The position numbers and the translations under genes are program-made. The notes under the pieces were generated by a model. That model had not been told where the DNA came from, did not search any database, and saw only the letters and a list, made by a program, of their open reading frames with translations. This document shows, piece by piece, positions 53,501 through 60,271 of a DNA stretch of 64,000 nucleotides; the stretch's first letter is position 1, and the number at the start of each line of letters is the position of its first letter. This DNA comes from DATMXT01 sp963662765 (GTDB taxonomy: Bacteria; Bacillota; Clostridia; Oscillospirales; Feifaniaceae), in NCBI GenBank assembly GCA_963662765.2, contig CAXXUP010000006.1, forward strand, positions 310,001-374,000, given 5' to 3'.

Positions 53501-54117
53501 CCGTCATTTCCAAGATCATATCCTAATAGATAATAATGTTTAAGGAAATTGTAGAGCACTTCATCTGAAAGATCAGTATTATTAGCTAGTTGTAATTGAC
53601 GACGGATGACCTCCAGCTTTTCGATACTCTTAGGTGGACTAAAGTTAGCTGTTTTTACATGTCTATTAAACTCTTCGACATCTTTTGTACATTTAGCTTG
53701 ATCTAACAACCACTGTACATTACGAAAATCGGTTTTAGAGATAGGTCCAGTAATAAGAGCAATCTTATCTTTATCTGCAGTGAATAAATCATGATTAATA
53801 TAATCATTCCATGCTGCTTGAATAACACTGGGAAGTTCTTTATCACTGTCTGTAATTTGAATCGAGTGCTTTATTTGACTTAACATCTTACGCTTTTCCC
53901 CCGTAAGTGGGTCCTCGACAAATACAATCAGGTCATCAGTATCACACCCATCAATTTTTCCTTGCAATTTTACTTCTGTAATTGGCCAACAAGGTAAGAG
54001 CGGAGCATACCCGCCTGTTAGCATGAGAGTAACATATAAAGCTTGTATATGGGCCTCGAAGAACGCGCCTCCGCTACCAGTGGAAAATGGGTTACTTAAT
54101 TTCTTACTTTTTTTCAT
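50566..54117 (-). CDS. large PD-(D/E)XK-type nuclease plus helical solenoid, candidate defence protein
   Basis: An 1183-residue protein I cannot assign to a named system. The N-terminus resembles Cap4/DUF4297 or Mrr-like nucleases: GSGGAFFEAHIQ with E21, then TDDLIVFV with D61-D62 and LSQIKHS with Q81-x-K83, the spaced E, D and QxK of a PD-(D/E)XK fold. The remaining ~1000 residues are leucine-rich and helical, like HEAT or TPR solenoids. I find no P-loop, so it is not a usual STAND ATPase. The ATG at 54115-54117 follows AGAGGTG by six bases. The gene is markedly more AT-rich than its core neighbours and is driven by one of six shared promoters. Nuclease effector plus sensor-like solenoid suggests phage defence; this is inference. 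Confidence 0.72.
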   Translation of the reverse strand: MKKSKKLSNPFSTGSGGAFFEAHIQALYVTLMLTGGYAPLLPCWPITEVKLQGKIDGCDTDDLIVFVEDPLTGEKRKMLSQIKHSIQITDSDKELPSVIQAAWNDYINHDLFTADKDKIALITGPISKTDFRNVQWLLDQAKCTKDVEEFNRHVKTANFSPPKSIEKLEVIRRQLQLANNTDLSDEVLYNFLKHYYLLGYDLGNDGGVIKPLMYSHISQYNKQIPDRLWSNIVEFVQSWNKNAGTITMENLPSEFRELFKQPIINRIPMELVVVQQESVKTDWNQLSQATELALINIIGSWNEKNEEDTKVISDLVGESYSTFVHKAREILQLSDSPLSLNNGVWRIEERSQIWDALGSRIIGRDLEILKDIAIAVLTEQDPAFDLPPNQRIAASLYGKVLSHSENLRTGLAQSLALAGNNNSALIHCHDRAESIARQSIREVFSNADWKLWGTLNYQLPILSEAAPDEFLNAVEIALHSDPCPFDELFSLEDAGIFGCNYLTGLLWALEGLAWDKEYLVQVCIILGELNRHDIGGNWANRPMNSLTTILLPWHPQTTAPIEKRKVAVQTLLSEFPETGWNLLISLLPNQHQSTMGSHRPSWRNTIPNDWTDSVTNADYWDQVTLYSELAISSAKHNPDKLTELIDNLTDLPNSALYHLLDVLSSDAILRLPEDEQVILWNKLSIFIAKQKRYSRYSDANRVLSDEQLALIEKIREKLTPSNLFYLHEHLFSEREFDLYEDIDDLEEQKRTLRERQKSALRELIDTNGIENVIEFSQIVDSSYKVGYILGGISKEEFNKILFPSYLDMKGRKLSQFISGYINGCYDTYGWQWADAIDRSIWSNEQIANLLCSLPFCSETWSRASKWLGDSERNYWQKTNVNAYESKNDLDPAIEKLITFERPNAAISCLHALHSQSQPIKSSQCVIALLAALSTSEPPYTVTPYEITDIIITLQKAPDIPLEDLIKVEWAYLPLLSRIGGSEPKTLEYQLANKPEFFCEVIQLLYRSKKDNSPTTSKSEHAEAIATNAWRLLHEWHIIPGTLEDGTFSASAFESWFEHVKEICTKSGHLEVALVTLGEVLIHAPADVNGLWINQTLAKVINEFDADKIREGFEIGKCNERGVVSIDPTGKPERILSEQYNEMANALESAGYHRFAISLRNLSKTYDHQARGIIEKSKTQYIQD

Positions 54118-54174
54118 TTTGTACACCTCTATCACTGTAAACCAAAGCACATTTATCCGGCACTATCCTCTCAC

Positions 54175-54203
54175 ATCATACACCAAAATATTCCATTAAT
54201 AAA
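54175..54203 (-). promoter_or_regulatory. shared island promoter, copy A
   Basis: Minus-strand TTTATT, 17 bp, TATGAT, preceded by AAGGATGAAAGAAAG. It faces the nuclease-solenoid gene. Confidence 0.7.
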
Positions 54204-54274
54204 GACAATAATGCAAAAATACGCACTTTCTTTCATCCTTATATATGCTCTCCTCCCGCCTCCACGACGAAAAA

Positions 54275-54306
54275 AGCAGGGCCCGTCCAATGGACGGGCC
54301 CTGCTT
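54275..54306. terminator. perfect 15-bp palindromic hairpin
   Basis: AGCAGGGCCCGTCCA pairs exactly with TGGACGGGCCCTGCT, with A-runs on one side giving Ts on the minus strand, past the broken methyltransferase. Confidence 0.85.
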
Positions 54307-54357
54307 ATCTTTATCGTTATACCCAATTTCCCTGCGCAGCCCCAAACCCACCTGTAC

Positions 54358-54712
54358 CCCCTTACCCGCCCTGACAACCTGAATATTGCCCCTGCTCTCA
54401 CGCGCATCTCCCTCAAACCCGGCCTCCGTCAGTGTGCGCCGAATCGCTTCCGGGGCGTAAAACTTCACATCTCCCTCTTTGAACAAGGGGAGTAGGGGAC
54501 TATACAAAATCCTTTAAAATAGCGGGTAATACACTTCGGCGATATAGATTTTTCCGCCCTGCCTTAATACGCGGCTTGCCTCGCGGGCGAAGACGCCGAC
54601 ATGGGGAAAGTCGGGATAGGCCGCCGACACGGTAAGAGCATCAAAGGCATCATCGCAAAGGGCGGCCCCTTTGTCATAGGCCGCCCTTAGAACGCTTATC
54701 AAATTTGTACGC
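54358..54712 (-). pseudogene. decayed copy of the SAM methyltransferase at 55598-56203
   Basis: It matches the intact paralogue at both ends. Near the start AAYDKGAAL..DDAFD resembles AAYDKKAANYDDTFE. It then jumps to ALTVSAAYPDFPHVGVFARE, so about 75 codons including the SAM-binding motif are deleted. A TAA replaces the Gln codon in YYPLFQR, and an extra base near 54685 shifts the frame at the N-terminus. The C-terminal part (EGDVKFYAPEAIRRTLTEAG) remains readable. Confidence 0.85.
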
Positions 54713-54755
54713 TGTGCATCACGCTGCTTGTTGACGCGTTTGCACCGGGTCTGTT

Positions 54756-55406
54756 TTACTCATCGTCATCTGACTCTTCGTCATCCGACTCATCATCATC
54801 CGGCACTTCGTCTTCCGGCACTTCGTCATCCGAATCCGCATCTTCCGACTCCGTGTAATCTAGCTCAGCGTATTCCGACTCCGCATCTTCCGGCGCTGCG
54901 TCTGCATCTTCTTCCACAATTTCAAGGTCATCTTCATCGTCGCTGTCTAAAAAGCGCGCGTCCATGACGCCGGGGCCAGCCGCGCCCTGCTGCGCATCAG
55001 AGAAAAAGAGCGGACGCCGCTTATAGTAGTATATTCCGATTAGGGCGGCCTCCAATATCGCTACGAGTAATTGGCCGACTGAATTAGAGAGCTCCTCCGG
55101 CACATATGCCGCGTATATGGCAGCGTTACAGATACCGGAAACGACGAGTATGCCTAAAAAGGCCATCACGCTGTACCAGGAGTAGGGCTTCCAGCCGAAA
55201 AAGCCGACAACGCAGGAGAGCATCAGAATAAGCGAGACCGCAAAGAAAAACCCATCGACCGCGTAAGGCCAGGTGAACTGCGTCATCACGGAAAACTCTT
55301 GATACATGGTTATGGCGGTGCTGATAAAGTTGAGCGGTAGTAAAATGTACCGGAAGAAGTTGTGGAATTTAAGCGGGGTCCCCGCTTTGGAATGGTATTG
55401 CTGCAT
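54756..55406 (-). CDS. four-helix membrane protein with acidic Asp/Glu tail
   Basis: A 216-residue protein with about four membrane helices (for example FFFAVSLILMLSCVVGFFG and FLGILVVSGICNAAIYAAY). A C-terminal tail of about 70 residues is made almost only of D, E, S, A and P in short repeats such as DDEVPEDEVPDDD. I do not recognise a family. The ATG at 55404-55406 follows GAGGAGGAG. The tail is encoded by imperfect tandem repeats, probably unstable in length. It is driven by shared promoter copy B. Confidence 0.72.
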   Translation of the reverse strand: MQQYHSKAGTPLKFHNFFRYILLPLNFISTAITMYQEFSVMTQFTWPYAVDGFFFAVSLILMLSCVVGFFGWKPYSWYSVMAFLGILVVSGICNAAIYAAYVPEELSNSVGQLLVAILEAALIGIYYYKRRPLFFSDAQQGAAGPGVMDARFLDSDDEDDLEIVEEDADAAPEDAESEYAELDYTESEDADSDDEVPEDEVPDDDESDDEESDDDE

Positions 55407-55464
55407 GAATTTCTCCTCCTCGTTTGATGGGCGGGCCTGCAAGGGATAGATCCTGTCCATTTAC

Positions 55465-55493
55465 AGCATACATGAAAAAGTTCTAAAAATAAA
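55465..55493 (-). promoter_or_regulatory. shared island promoter, copy B
   Basis: Minus-strand TTTATT, 17 bp, TATGCT, preceded by AAAGATGAAAGAAAGCGTG. It faces the acidic-tail membrane protein. Confidence 0.7.
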
Positions 55494-55597
55494 GATAAAA
55501 AACGGGAAAATCCACGCTTTCTTTCATCTTTATAGAGATAGCCCCTGCATTGCTGTGCTAAAAAAGGATGCAATTCCGCCGCATTGGGGGCGTGCTG

Positions 55598-56203
55598 CTA
55601 CCCCTTGCGGGCGCTGATGAGTTGAATGCGGCCCTTTATCATTTGGGTAGGGCCTGTAAATCCTGCCTCCGTCAAGGTGCGCATAATCGCTTCGGGCGCG
55701 TAGAACTTCACGTCCCCCTCATTTAGCAAGGGGAGCAGGGGACTATACAAAAGCCTTTGGAAGAGCGGGTAATACACCTCGGCGATATAGATTTTTCCGC
55801 CGGGCTTCAGTACGCGGTATGCCTCGCGGGCGAAGACGCCGACATGGGGAAAGTGGTGATAGGCTGCCGACACGGTGAGAACGTCAACTGTGCCACCCGG
55901 ATAGGGGAGCTGCTCGCTGCTCCCGACTGAAAACTGCATGGCCGGATTTCGCAGGGCGGCCTGCAGGGTCATTTTCTCCGATATGTCAATGCCGTAGCCT
56001 TGGATGGCGTGGCGGCCGGCGATCATCTTCAGCAGCCTGCCGTTGCCGCAGGCGACATCTAAGACGGTGTCGCCGTCTTTGATGTCCGCCGTTTCCAGCA
56101 ACAGCAAATTATACGAATAGGTGAATTTGCCCTCAAAGGTGTCGTCGTAATTTGCGGCTTTTTTGTCGTAGGCTGCCCTGGAACGCTTTTCGAATTTGTT
56201 CAA
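55598..56203 (-). CDS. class I SAM-dependent methyltransferase
   Basis: A 201-residue UbiE-like methyltransferase: TVLDVACGNGRLLKMIAG (motif I) near residue 47, YGIDISEKM with the acidic SAM ligand, and VLTVSAAYHHFPHVGVFARE. KPGGKIYIAEVYYP follows as the late motif. The substrate is unknown. The TTG start follows GGAG and matches the paralogue. A broken second copy lies 0.9 kb downstream. It is driven by shared promoter copy C. Confidence 0.88.
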   Translation of the reverse strand: MNKFEKRSRAAYDKKAANYDDTFEGKFTYSYNLLLLETADIKDGDTVLDVACGNGRLLKMIAGRHAIQGYGIDISEKMTLQAALRNPAMQFSVGSSEQLPYPGGTVDVLTVSAAYHHFPHVGVFAREAYRVLKPGGKIYIAEVYYPLFQRLLYSPLLPLLNEGDVKFYAPEAIMRTLTEAGFTGPTQMIKGRIQLISARKG

Positions 56204-56247
56204 AGCAAATCACTCCATATCGACGCATACAACCATTTCTATAGAAT

Positions 56248-56276
56248 AGCATACACCGAGATGTCCCGCAAATAAA
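56248..56276 (-). promoter_or_regulatory. shared island promoter, copy C
   Basis: Minus-strand TTTATT, 17 bp, TATGCT, with GGTG before the -10 as in other copies. It faces the methyltransferase. Confidence 0.7.
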
Positions 56277-56320
56277 GATAAATGTCGGCAAAATTTGCGC
56301 GCATGTGTTTAGGCGCTAAA

Positions 56321-56360
56321 AAAAGCTCCGGCAGCTTATTTCTCCGCTGCCGGGGCTTTT
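56321..56360 (-). terminator. terminator of the 56391 gene
   Basis: CCGGCAGC pairs with GCTGCCGG, extended by AAAGC/GCTTT arms, with Ts on both exits. Confidence 0.85.
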
Positions 56361-56390
56361 CATTGGTTAATACGATGCCGCAAAAATTAG

Positions 56391-56999
56391 TCAATCGCCG
56401 ATTTTCAGGATGAGAGGGAGTATTGCAGTGCCGACGTCAACGCTTTCATCGGCAAGCCAACCTAAGATCGGCTTAAATTTGAGCCATTTCGTTTTTTTAG
56501 GCTCGTTTGATTTGGCGATTGCTTCAATGGCCTCCACTTTTTCGAGAATATCCATTGTTTTGGCGTCCGTTAACCCGGTCATTTCGATTGTTTTTTGCTT
56601 GACATCCTCAAAAGTGATTTGTGCGGTTTGATTTGGTGTCGCGGATTGGACGCATTTAGGGCCTTTGCTGCTATCGCCCGCCGCAAAATAGCTGTTTTTG
56701 TAGCCGTGGTTTTTAAAAGCAATCAGTCTGCTTTTCATCACGATCAGATCGTGCACCAGAGAGTCGCGGTCAAAATATTCCAGCATGACAAACCCGCACT
56801 CGGGGTTGAATTTGCGCAGGTAATCCCCGAAATGCGCGATATAAGACGGATACTTTGCAACGAGCGCGATATGGAGCTCCTCGCCCATTTTCTCATCTCG
56901 ATCTCCGGCAAGAAACCGCTCGCAGCTCTGGATATCTTCATCCACCATCCTCGTGAAATTCGTCTCGTAACGTGGGGGAGTCGTCGTTTGCGTCGTCAT
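56391..56999 (-). CDS. hypothetical protein with amphipathic C-terminus
   Basis: A 202-residue protein I do not recognise. It has a charged helical N-terminal half with CERFLAGDRDEKMG, a central FEDVKQKTIEMTGLTDAKTM helix pair, and a C-terminal WLADESVDVGTAILPLILKIGD stretch that could lie on a membrane. The C-terminal style resembles some abortive-infection-type proteins, but I see no catalytic motif. The ATG at 56997-56999 follows AGGGAGG by about 12 bases; an ATG eight codons earlier lies before that site. It is driven by shared promoter copy D. Confidence 0.6.
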   Translation of the reverse strand: MTTQTTTPPRYETNFTRMVDEDIQSCERFLAGDRDEKMGEELHIALVAKYPSYIAHFGDYLRKFNPECGFVMLEYFDRDSLVHDLIVMKSRLIAFKNHGYKNSYFAAGDSSKGPKCVQSATPNQTAQITFEDVKQKTIEMTGLTDAKTMDILEKVEAIEAIAKSNEPKKTKWLKFKPILGWLADESVDVGTAILPLILKIGD

Positions 57000-57097
57000 G
57001 TTCGCTTTATTCCTCCCTGACATCGGTTTGCTTTTGCCGGAAACCGTGATCGCTGCAATCGTGTTGCAGCTTAACGATCATTCGGAATATTGCTTCA

Positions 57098-57125
57098 ATG
57101 ATAACCAGAATTTTCCAAAAATAAA
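57098..57125 (-). promoter_or_regulatory. shared island promoter, copy D
   Basis: Minus-strand TTTATT, 16 bp, TATCAT, preceded by AAGATGAATGAAATCG. It is the most divergent of the six. It faces the 56391 gene. Confidence 0.55.
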
Positions 57126-57189
57126 AACATAATGCGTCGAAAACTTAGCCGATTTCATTCATCTTGATAGAGAACACCCCCTTTGCCGG

Positions 57190-57237
57190 ATAAAAAACAG
57201 CGCCCGTCTTTATGGACGGGCGCCGCTCGTTTTTTTC
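57190..57237 (-). terminator. terminator after the KTSC lipoprotein
   Basis: GCGCCCGTC (57200-57208) pairs with GACGGGCGC (57215-57223), flanked by A and T runs. Confidence 0.88.
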
Positions 57238-57245
57238 ATACCGCT

Positions 57246-57632
57246 TTAGCTTATTTTTTCGTATTCGTACGCTCCCTTGATGTGGGCATTATAAAAGCTG
57301 CCAAGCGAATCGGCGGCCATAAAGTCCTCCCATGCGCTTTCCGGGAAATCCGAATAGGTGTAGACGGCACCGCTGTCTCGAAACCGGACGACTAAAATCT
57401 CGAAGTCCGGGTCATAGCCGACTTCTTCAAAGCAGGTGGACTTAGGCGTTGTCTCCATGTCGACGTCGCCGACATCAAAAATAGGCGCGGCAGGCTCGGA
57501 TGCCGTTTTGGAAGTGGCTGTGACTTTACGGCCCGAAGCGGCGGCAAAAGCCGGTACTGAGCTTGTCTTGTCGCATCCGGCCAGGGATAAAGCGATCAAA
57601 AAGGCAAGAACAGCACCTGTGATTCGTTTCAC
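57246..57632 (-). CDS. KTSC-domain lipoprotein
   Basis: A 128-residue precursor with a lipoprotein signal (FLIALSLAGC, acylated Cys20), a disordered Thr/Ala/Pro linker and a C-terminal KTSC domain. The domain shows STCFEEVGYDPDFEILVVRF, then VYTYSDFPESAWEDF and SLGSFYNAHIKGAYEYEKI. KTSC domains are often near nucleic-acid enzymes, but here the signal puts it outside the membrane; its role is unknown. It follows the PNPOx gene by 15 bp; a broken copy of the same pair lies upstream. Confidence 0.85.
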   Translation of the reverse strand: MKRITGAVLAFLIALSLAGCDKTSSVPAFAAASGRKVTATSKTASEPAAPIFDVGDVDMETTPKSTCFEEVGYDPDFEILVVRFRDSGAVYTYSDFPESAWEDFMAADSLGSFYNAHIKGAYEYEKIS

Positions 57633-57647
57633 GGTGGCGCCTCCCCG

Positions 57648-58040
57648 TTAAAACGACTCTTGGATCGGCTTTTCCGTAAAAGAAGAGATGGTCGACACGG
57701 CATTTTTCAAATACCAGACTTCCGTGTTGCCGTCGCCCGCCTGGTATCTGTCCCGCAGGGTCGGATACGCCTCCAGCATGCTCTGCTGTGCCTGGATCCG
57801 GGGGTCCTCCGTGGCGGTGGCAGCGACGCGGATCCATTTTCCGTCTTTGGATGCGCAGATTTCAATATGCGAACTCCGGTGAAGCTGCTTGGATACGGCC
57901 TTTACTTTGCCGGTTTGAAAATAGAGCTTTCCCTCGAAAATGTTGATCGTCCCAAAGGGGCGTACCCTGGGCTGATTGCCGTCCATGGTCGCAAGGTAGT
58001 AGGTACCGCACTCTTTTAGGAACTCATATGTTTTTTCCAT
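57648..58040 (-). CDS. pyridoxamine 5'-phosphate oxidase family protein, copy 1
   Basis: A 130-residue split-barrel flavin-binding protein: YYLATMDGNQPRVRPFGTI and LYFQTGKVKAVSKQLHRS, with KWIRVAATATEDPRIQAQQSM later. The fold binds FMN or F420; members of this size are usually annotated as general reductases, not the vitamin B6 enzyme. The ATG follows GGAGGCGTATC. It is about 80% identical by eye to copy 2 at 58560 and is driven by shared promoter copy E. Confidence 0.88.
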   Translation of the reverse strand: MEKTYEFLKECGTYYLATMDGNQPRVRPFGTINIFEGKLYFQTGKVKAVSKQLHRSSHIEICASKDGKWIRVAATATEDPRIQAQQSMLEAYPTLRDRYQAGDGNTEVWYLKNAVSTISSFTEKPIQESF

Positions 58041-58172
58041 GATACGCCTCCTGCAAATGAACCTGTGTTTACGTTTGACCTGTGGGTATTCCTAATGCGT
58101 ATCTCAAATGAGTCCGAACATGACTCATTGTCGCAATCAAGTCGAAGGGCTTAACCGGGCACGCTTTTTCTT

Positions 58173-58201
58173 AGTATACTCCAAATTGCGCCGTAAATAA
58201 A
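58173..58201 (-). promoter_or_regulatory. shared island promoter, copy E
   Basis: Minus-strand TTTATT, 17 bp, TATACT. It faces PNPOx copy 1 and the KTSC lipoprotein. Confidence 0.7.
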
Positions 58202-58256
58202 GATGAACCTGAAAGTGCAAGCGCCACAACACGCGCCGCCCCTTTCCCTGCCGACA

Positions 58257-58303
58257 AAAACGTGCGGCGACTTGGCTCACCTGACCAAATCGCCGCACGT
58301 TTT
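58257..58303 (-). terminator. terminator after the second PNPOx-KTSC pair
   Basis: AAAACGTGCGGCGA (58257-58270) pairs exactly with TCGCCGCACGTTTT (58290-58303). Confidence 0.85.
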
Positions 58304-58384
58304 GTCGTGCTGTGCTGATTTTGCAGTAAAACTATGCGCTCACCGCAAAGAGGCGGCGGGCTTATACCCCTTGCAAGCGCTGAT

Positions 58385-58545
58385 TTAGCTTATTTTCACA
58401 CTTTCGTACATACCCTTGACGTTGGTATTGTACCGGCTGCCAAGTGAACCGGCGGCGATAAAGTCGGACCACTGACTTTCCGGGAAATCCGAATATGTGG
58501 TAAAACGATCGAACGCGCAAAAACAGCGCATGCAGTGCGGTTCAC
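58385..58545 (-). pseudogene. internally deleted copy of the KTSC lipoprotein
   Basis: The start (GTG at 58543-58545) matches the first ~16 codons of the 57246 gene. It then joins directly, out of frame, to the last ~45 codons (TYSDFPESQWSDFIAAGSLG). The lipobox and first half of the domain are gone. It sits after PNPOx copy 2 exactly as the intact lipoprotein sits after copy 1, so the pair was duplicated as a block. Confidence 0.85.
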
Positions 58546-58559
58546 TGCGGCGCCTTTCG

Positions 58560-58952
58560 TTAAAACGACTCTTTGAGCGGCTCTCCCTTAAAAGTGGAGA
58601 TGGTCGATACGGCGTCTTTCAAATACCAGACCTCGGTATTGCCGTCGCCCGCACGATACATTCCGCCAAGAACCGGATACGCATCTAAAAGGCTCTGCTG
58701 TGCCTCGACGCTGGGATCCTCCACGGCGGTGGCAGCTACGCGCACCCATTTTCCGTCCTTGAATGCGCAGATTTCAACTTGTGGATTTTTGTGAAGCTGC
58801 TTTGACACATCCTTGACTTTGCCGGTTTGAAAATAGAGCCGACCCTCGAAAAGGTGGATTGTCCCAAAGGGGCGCACCCTCGGTTGATTGCCGTCCATGG
58901 TCGCAAGGTAGTAGGTACCGCACTCTTTTAGGAACTCATAGGTCTTTTCCAT
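58560..58952 (-). CDS. pyridoxamine 5'-phosphate oxidase family protein, copy 2
   Basis: A 130-residue paralogue of the 57648 gene with the same start MEKTYEFLKECGTYYLATMD and the same barrel motifs. It differs mainly in the C-terminal half (DPSVEAQQSLLDAYPVLGG). The ATG at 58950-58952 follows AGGAGGCGTATC; the longer open frame runs into the neighbouring gene and is not used. It lies 56 bp after the 59009 gene and is probably cotranscribed from promoter copy F. Confidence 0.88.
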   Translation of the reverse strand: MEKTYEFLKECGTYYLATMDGNQPRVRPFGTIHLFEGRLYFQTGKVKDVSKQLHKNPQVEICAFKDGKWVRVAATAVEDPSVEAQQSLLDAYPVLGGMYRAGDGNTEVWYLKDAVSTISTFKGEPLKESF

Positions 58953-59008
58953 GATACGCCTCCTGTAATTTATCACATATGAATATGATTTGAGAATATG
59001 ACAGCGAT

Positions 59009-59509
59009 TCACTCTTTGGGTAGTCGCAGCTCGTAAAACTGCCGCACCCACTCCGGAAGCGCTTGATAGGTTTTGTCTGCGGCGATTTGCCGCAGAGTTC
59101 GCGCACCCACCCGCTTATCCATAATTGCGAAAATGCGGATGATGTAGTTGTCGCTAATAAGCGCGTCCCCGATTGCCATATTGCGAAATTTCAGTGCGGC
59201 GGCTAAAAAATCCGTCTCGCTGTAGGTGCAGTCTGCGTCCCACTTCGGTCTCATATCGACATACAAATCCTCGTAAACGGTCATTTGGTCTTCTTTGTAT
59301 GCCGCGGAGACGTCCGCCTCCTGATGAACCGTTTCGATCCGCGCGAAATTGACGAGCTCCCGTCCGTCCAGCAAGACGGCTGCCCTTCCATAGGCGTTAT
59401 GCACATCGTGATACCGGGTGAGAAAATAGGTGATCCGGTCTTTGAACGGGTCACAGAGCGTATCCCTCAGCTCTTTATTCAGTCCTGCCCAAGACTTATA
59501 GTGGTCCAT
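59009..59509 (-). CDS. SF0329-like conserved hypothetical protein
   Basis: A 166-residue soluble protein: WAGLNKELRDTLCDPFKDRI, then TRYHDVHNAYGRAAVLLDGRELVNF, resembling proteins I recall as the SF0329 family. Function is unknown. LPEWVRQFYELRLPKE ends it. The ATG follows TTGGAGG by five bases. It leads a two- or three-gene unit with PNPOx copy 2 and the broken KTSC gene, under shared promoter copy F. Confidence 0.6.
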   Translation of the reverse strand: MDHYKSWAGLNKELRDTLCDPFKDRITYFLTRYHDVHNAYGRAAVLLDGRELVNFARIETVHQEADVSAAYKEDQMTVYEDLYVDMRPKWDADCTYSETDFLAAALKFRNMAIGDALISDNYIIRIFAIMDKRVGARTLRQIAADKTYQALPEWVRQFYELRLPKE

Positions 59510-59557
59510 TGAGCCTCCAAGTTATGTGAGTCGAAAATTTCGAATTCTGCCGCTTCC

Positions 59558-59586
59558 ATCATACATCAAAATACACCTTTAATAAA
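59558..59586 (-). promoter_or_regulatory. shared island promoter, copy F
   Basis: Minus-strand TTTATT, 17 bp, TATGAT, preceded by AAGATGTAGGAAGCCGTG. It faces the SF0329-like gene. Confidence 0.7.
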
Positions 59587-59650
59587 GGCAATGAGCGGCA
59601 AAGTTCACGGCTTCCTACATCTTAATATAGATATCACCCGCCCTGGGCCA

Positions 59651-59688
59651 AAAAACGGCGCCCGTCTGCGAGACGAGCGCCGTTTTTC
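59651..59688 (-). terminator. terminator after the DUF4358 lipoprotein
   Basis: AAACGGCGC and an inner CGTCT pair with AGACG and GCGCCGTTT around a GCG loop, with Ts in both directions. Confidence 0.9.
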
Positions 59689-59697
59689 TAAATCCCT

Positions 59698-60177
59698 TTA
59701 GCTTATGGAATCGTTGAAAATCTCGACGGCCTTGGCATTGTCGGGGCTGATGATCAGCATCGCGTAGCGGCCCTTGGTGACTACCTGACCGTCTTGAGCC
59801 ATCGCGTATTGATCCGGCAGATACCCGTCGAAGGCCTTGACGACCCGCTCCTTGTTGGCTTCAAGCTCGGCCTTTGCGGCCGTCATGTCGTCGATGTCGG
59901 TCAGCTCCACGATGTGGATGGTGTCAGCGTTGATGATCGGGGGGTTGTAAATGGCGTAGCTGGCATATTTGTCGACATCGTAGCCGTAGTACTCCTTGAG
60001 GGTGTCCGCGTCCTCTTCCTTGATGAGGGTCGCGCTGCCCACGGCATCCCGGATCTCCTCGGCGATGTCGGCCAGGGGCTTGGAGGCCTTCATGTCGGCC
60101 TCCCCGCTGCCGCGCGAGCAGGCGGCCAGCGTCAGCGCGACTAAGCAGGCGAGGATAAGCGCAAAACGCTTTTTCAT
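59698..60177 (-). CDS. DUF4358 lipoprotein
   Basis: A 159-residue precursor with a lipoprotein signal (LVALTLAACSRG, Cys20) and the DUF4358 body: YYGYDVDKYASYAIYNPPIINADTIHIVEL, then AAKAELEANKERVVKAFDGYLPDQYAMAQ. It is attached to the outer face of the membrane; function is unknown. DUF4358 genes are common in gut Clostridia, often with sortase or surface genes. The ATG follows GGAGAGAAGG. Confidence 0.88.
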   Translation of the reverse strand: MKKRFALILACLVALTLAACSRGSGEADMKASKPLADIAEEIRDAVGSATLIKEEDADTLKEYYGYDVDKYASYAIYNPPIINADTIHIVELTDIDDMTAAKAELEANKERVVKAFDGYLPDQYAMAQDGQVVTKGRYAMLIISPDNAKAVEIFNDSIS

Positions 60178-60271
60178 GGCAATCCTTCTCTCCGTTTCGT
60201 AAATTTGGTTTTACAGAGCATGACGCTCATAAACGAAGACGGATGCGGCGAGAGTAAGTTCCCATGCCTTT

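Noticed and set aside
50566..54117. Assignment of the large protein to Avs/STAND NTPases
   Set aside because: No GxGK[ST] P-loop or Walker B could be found along the sequence.
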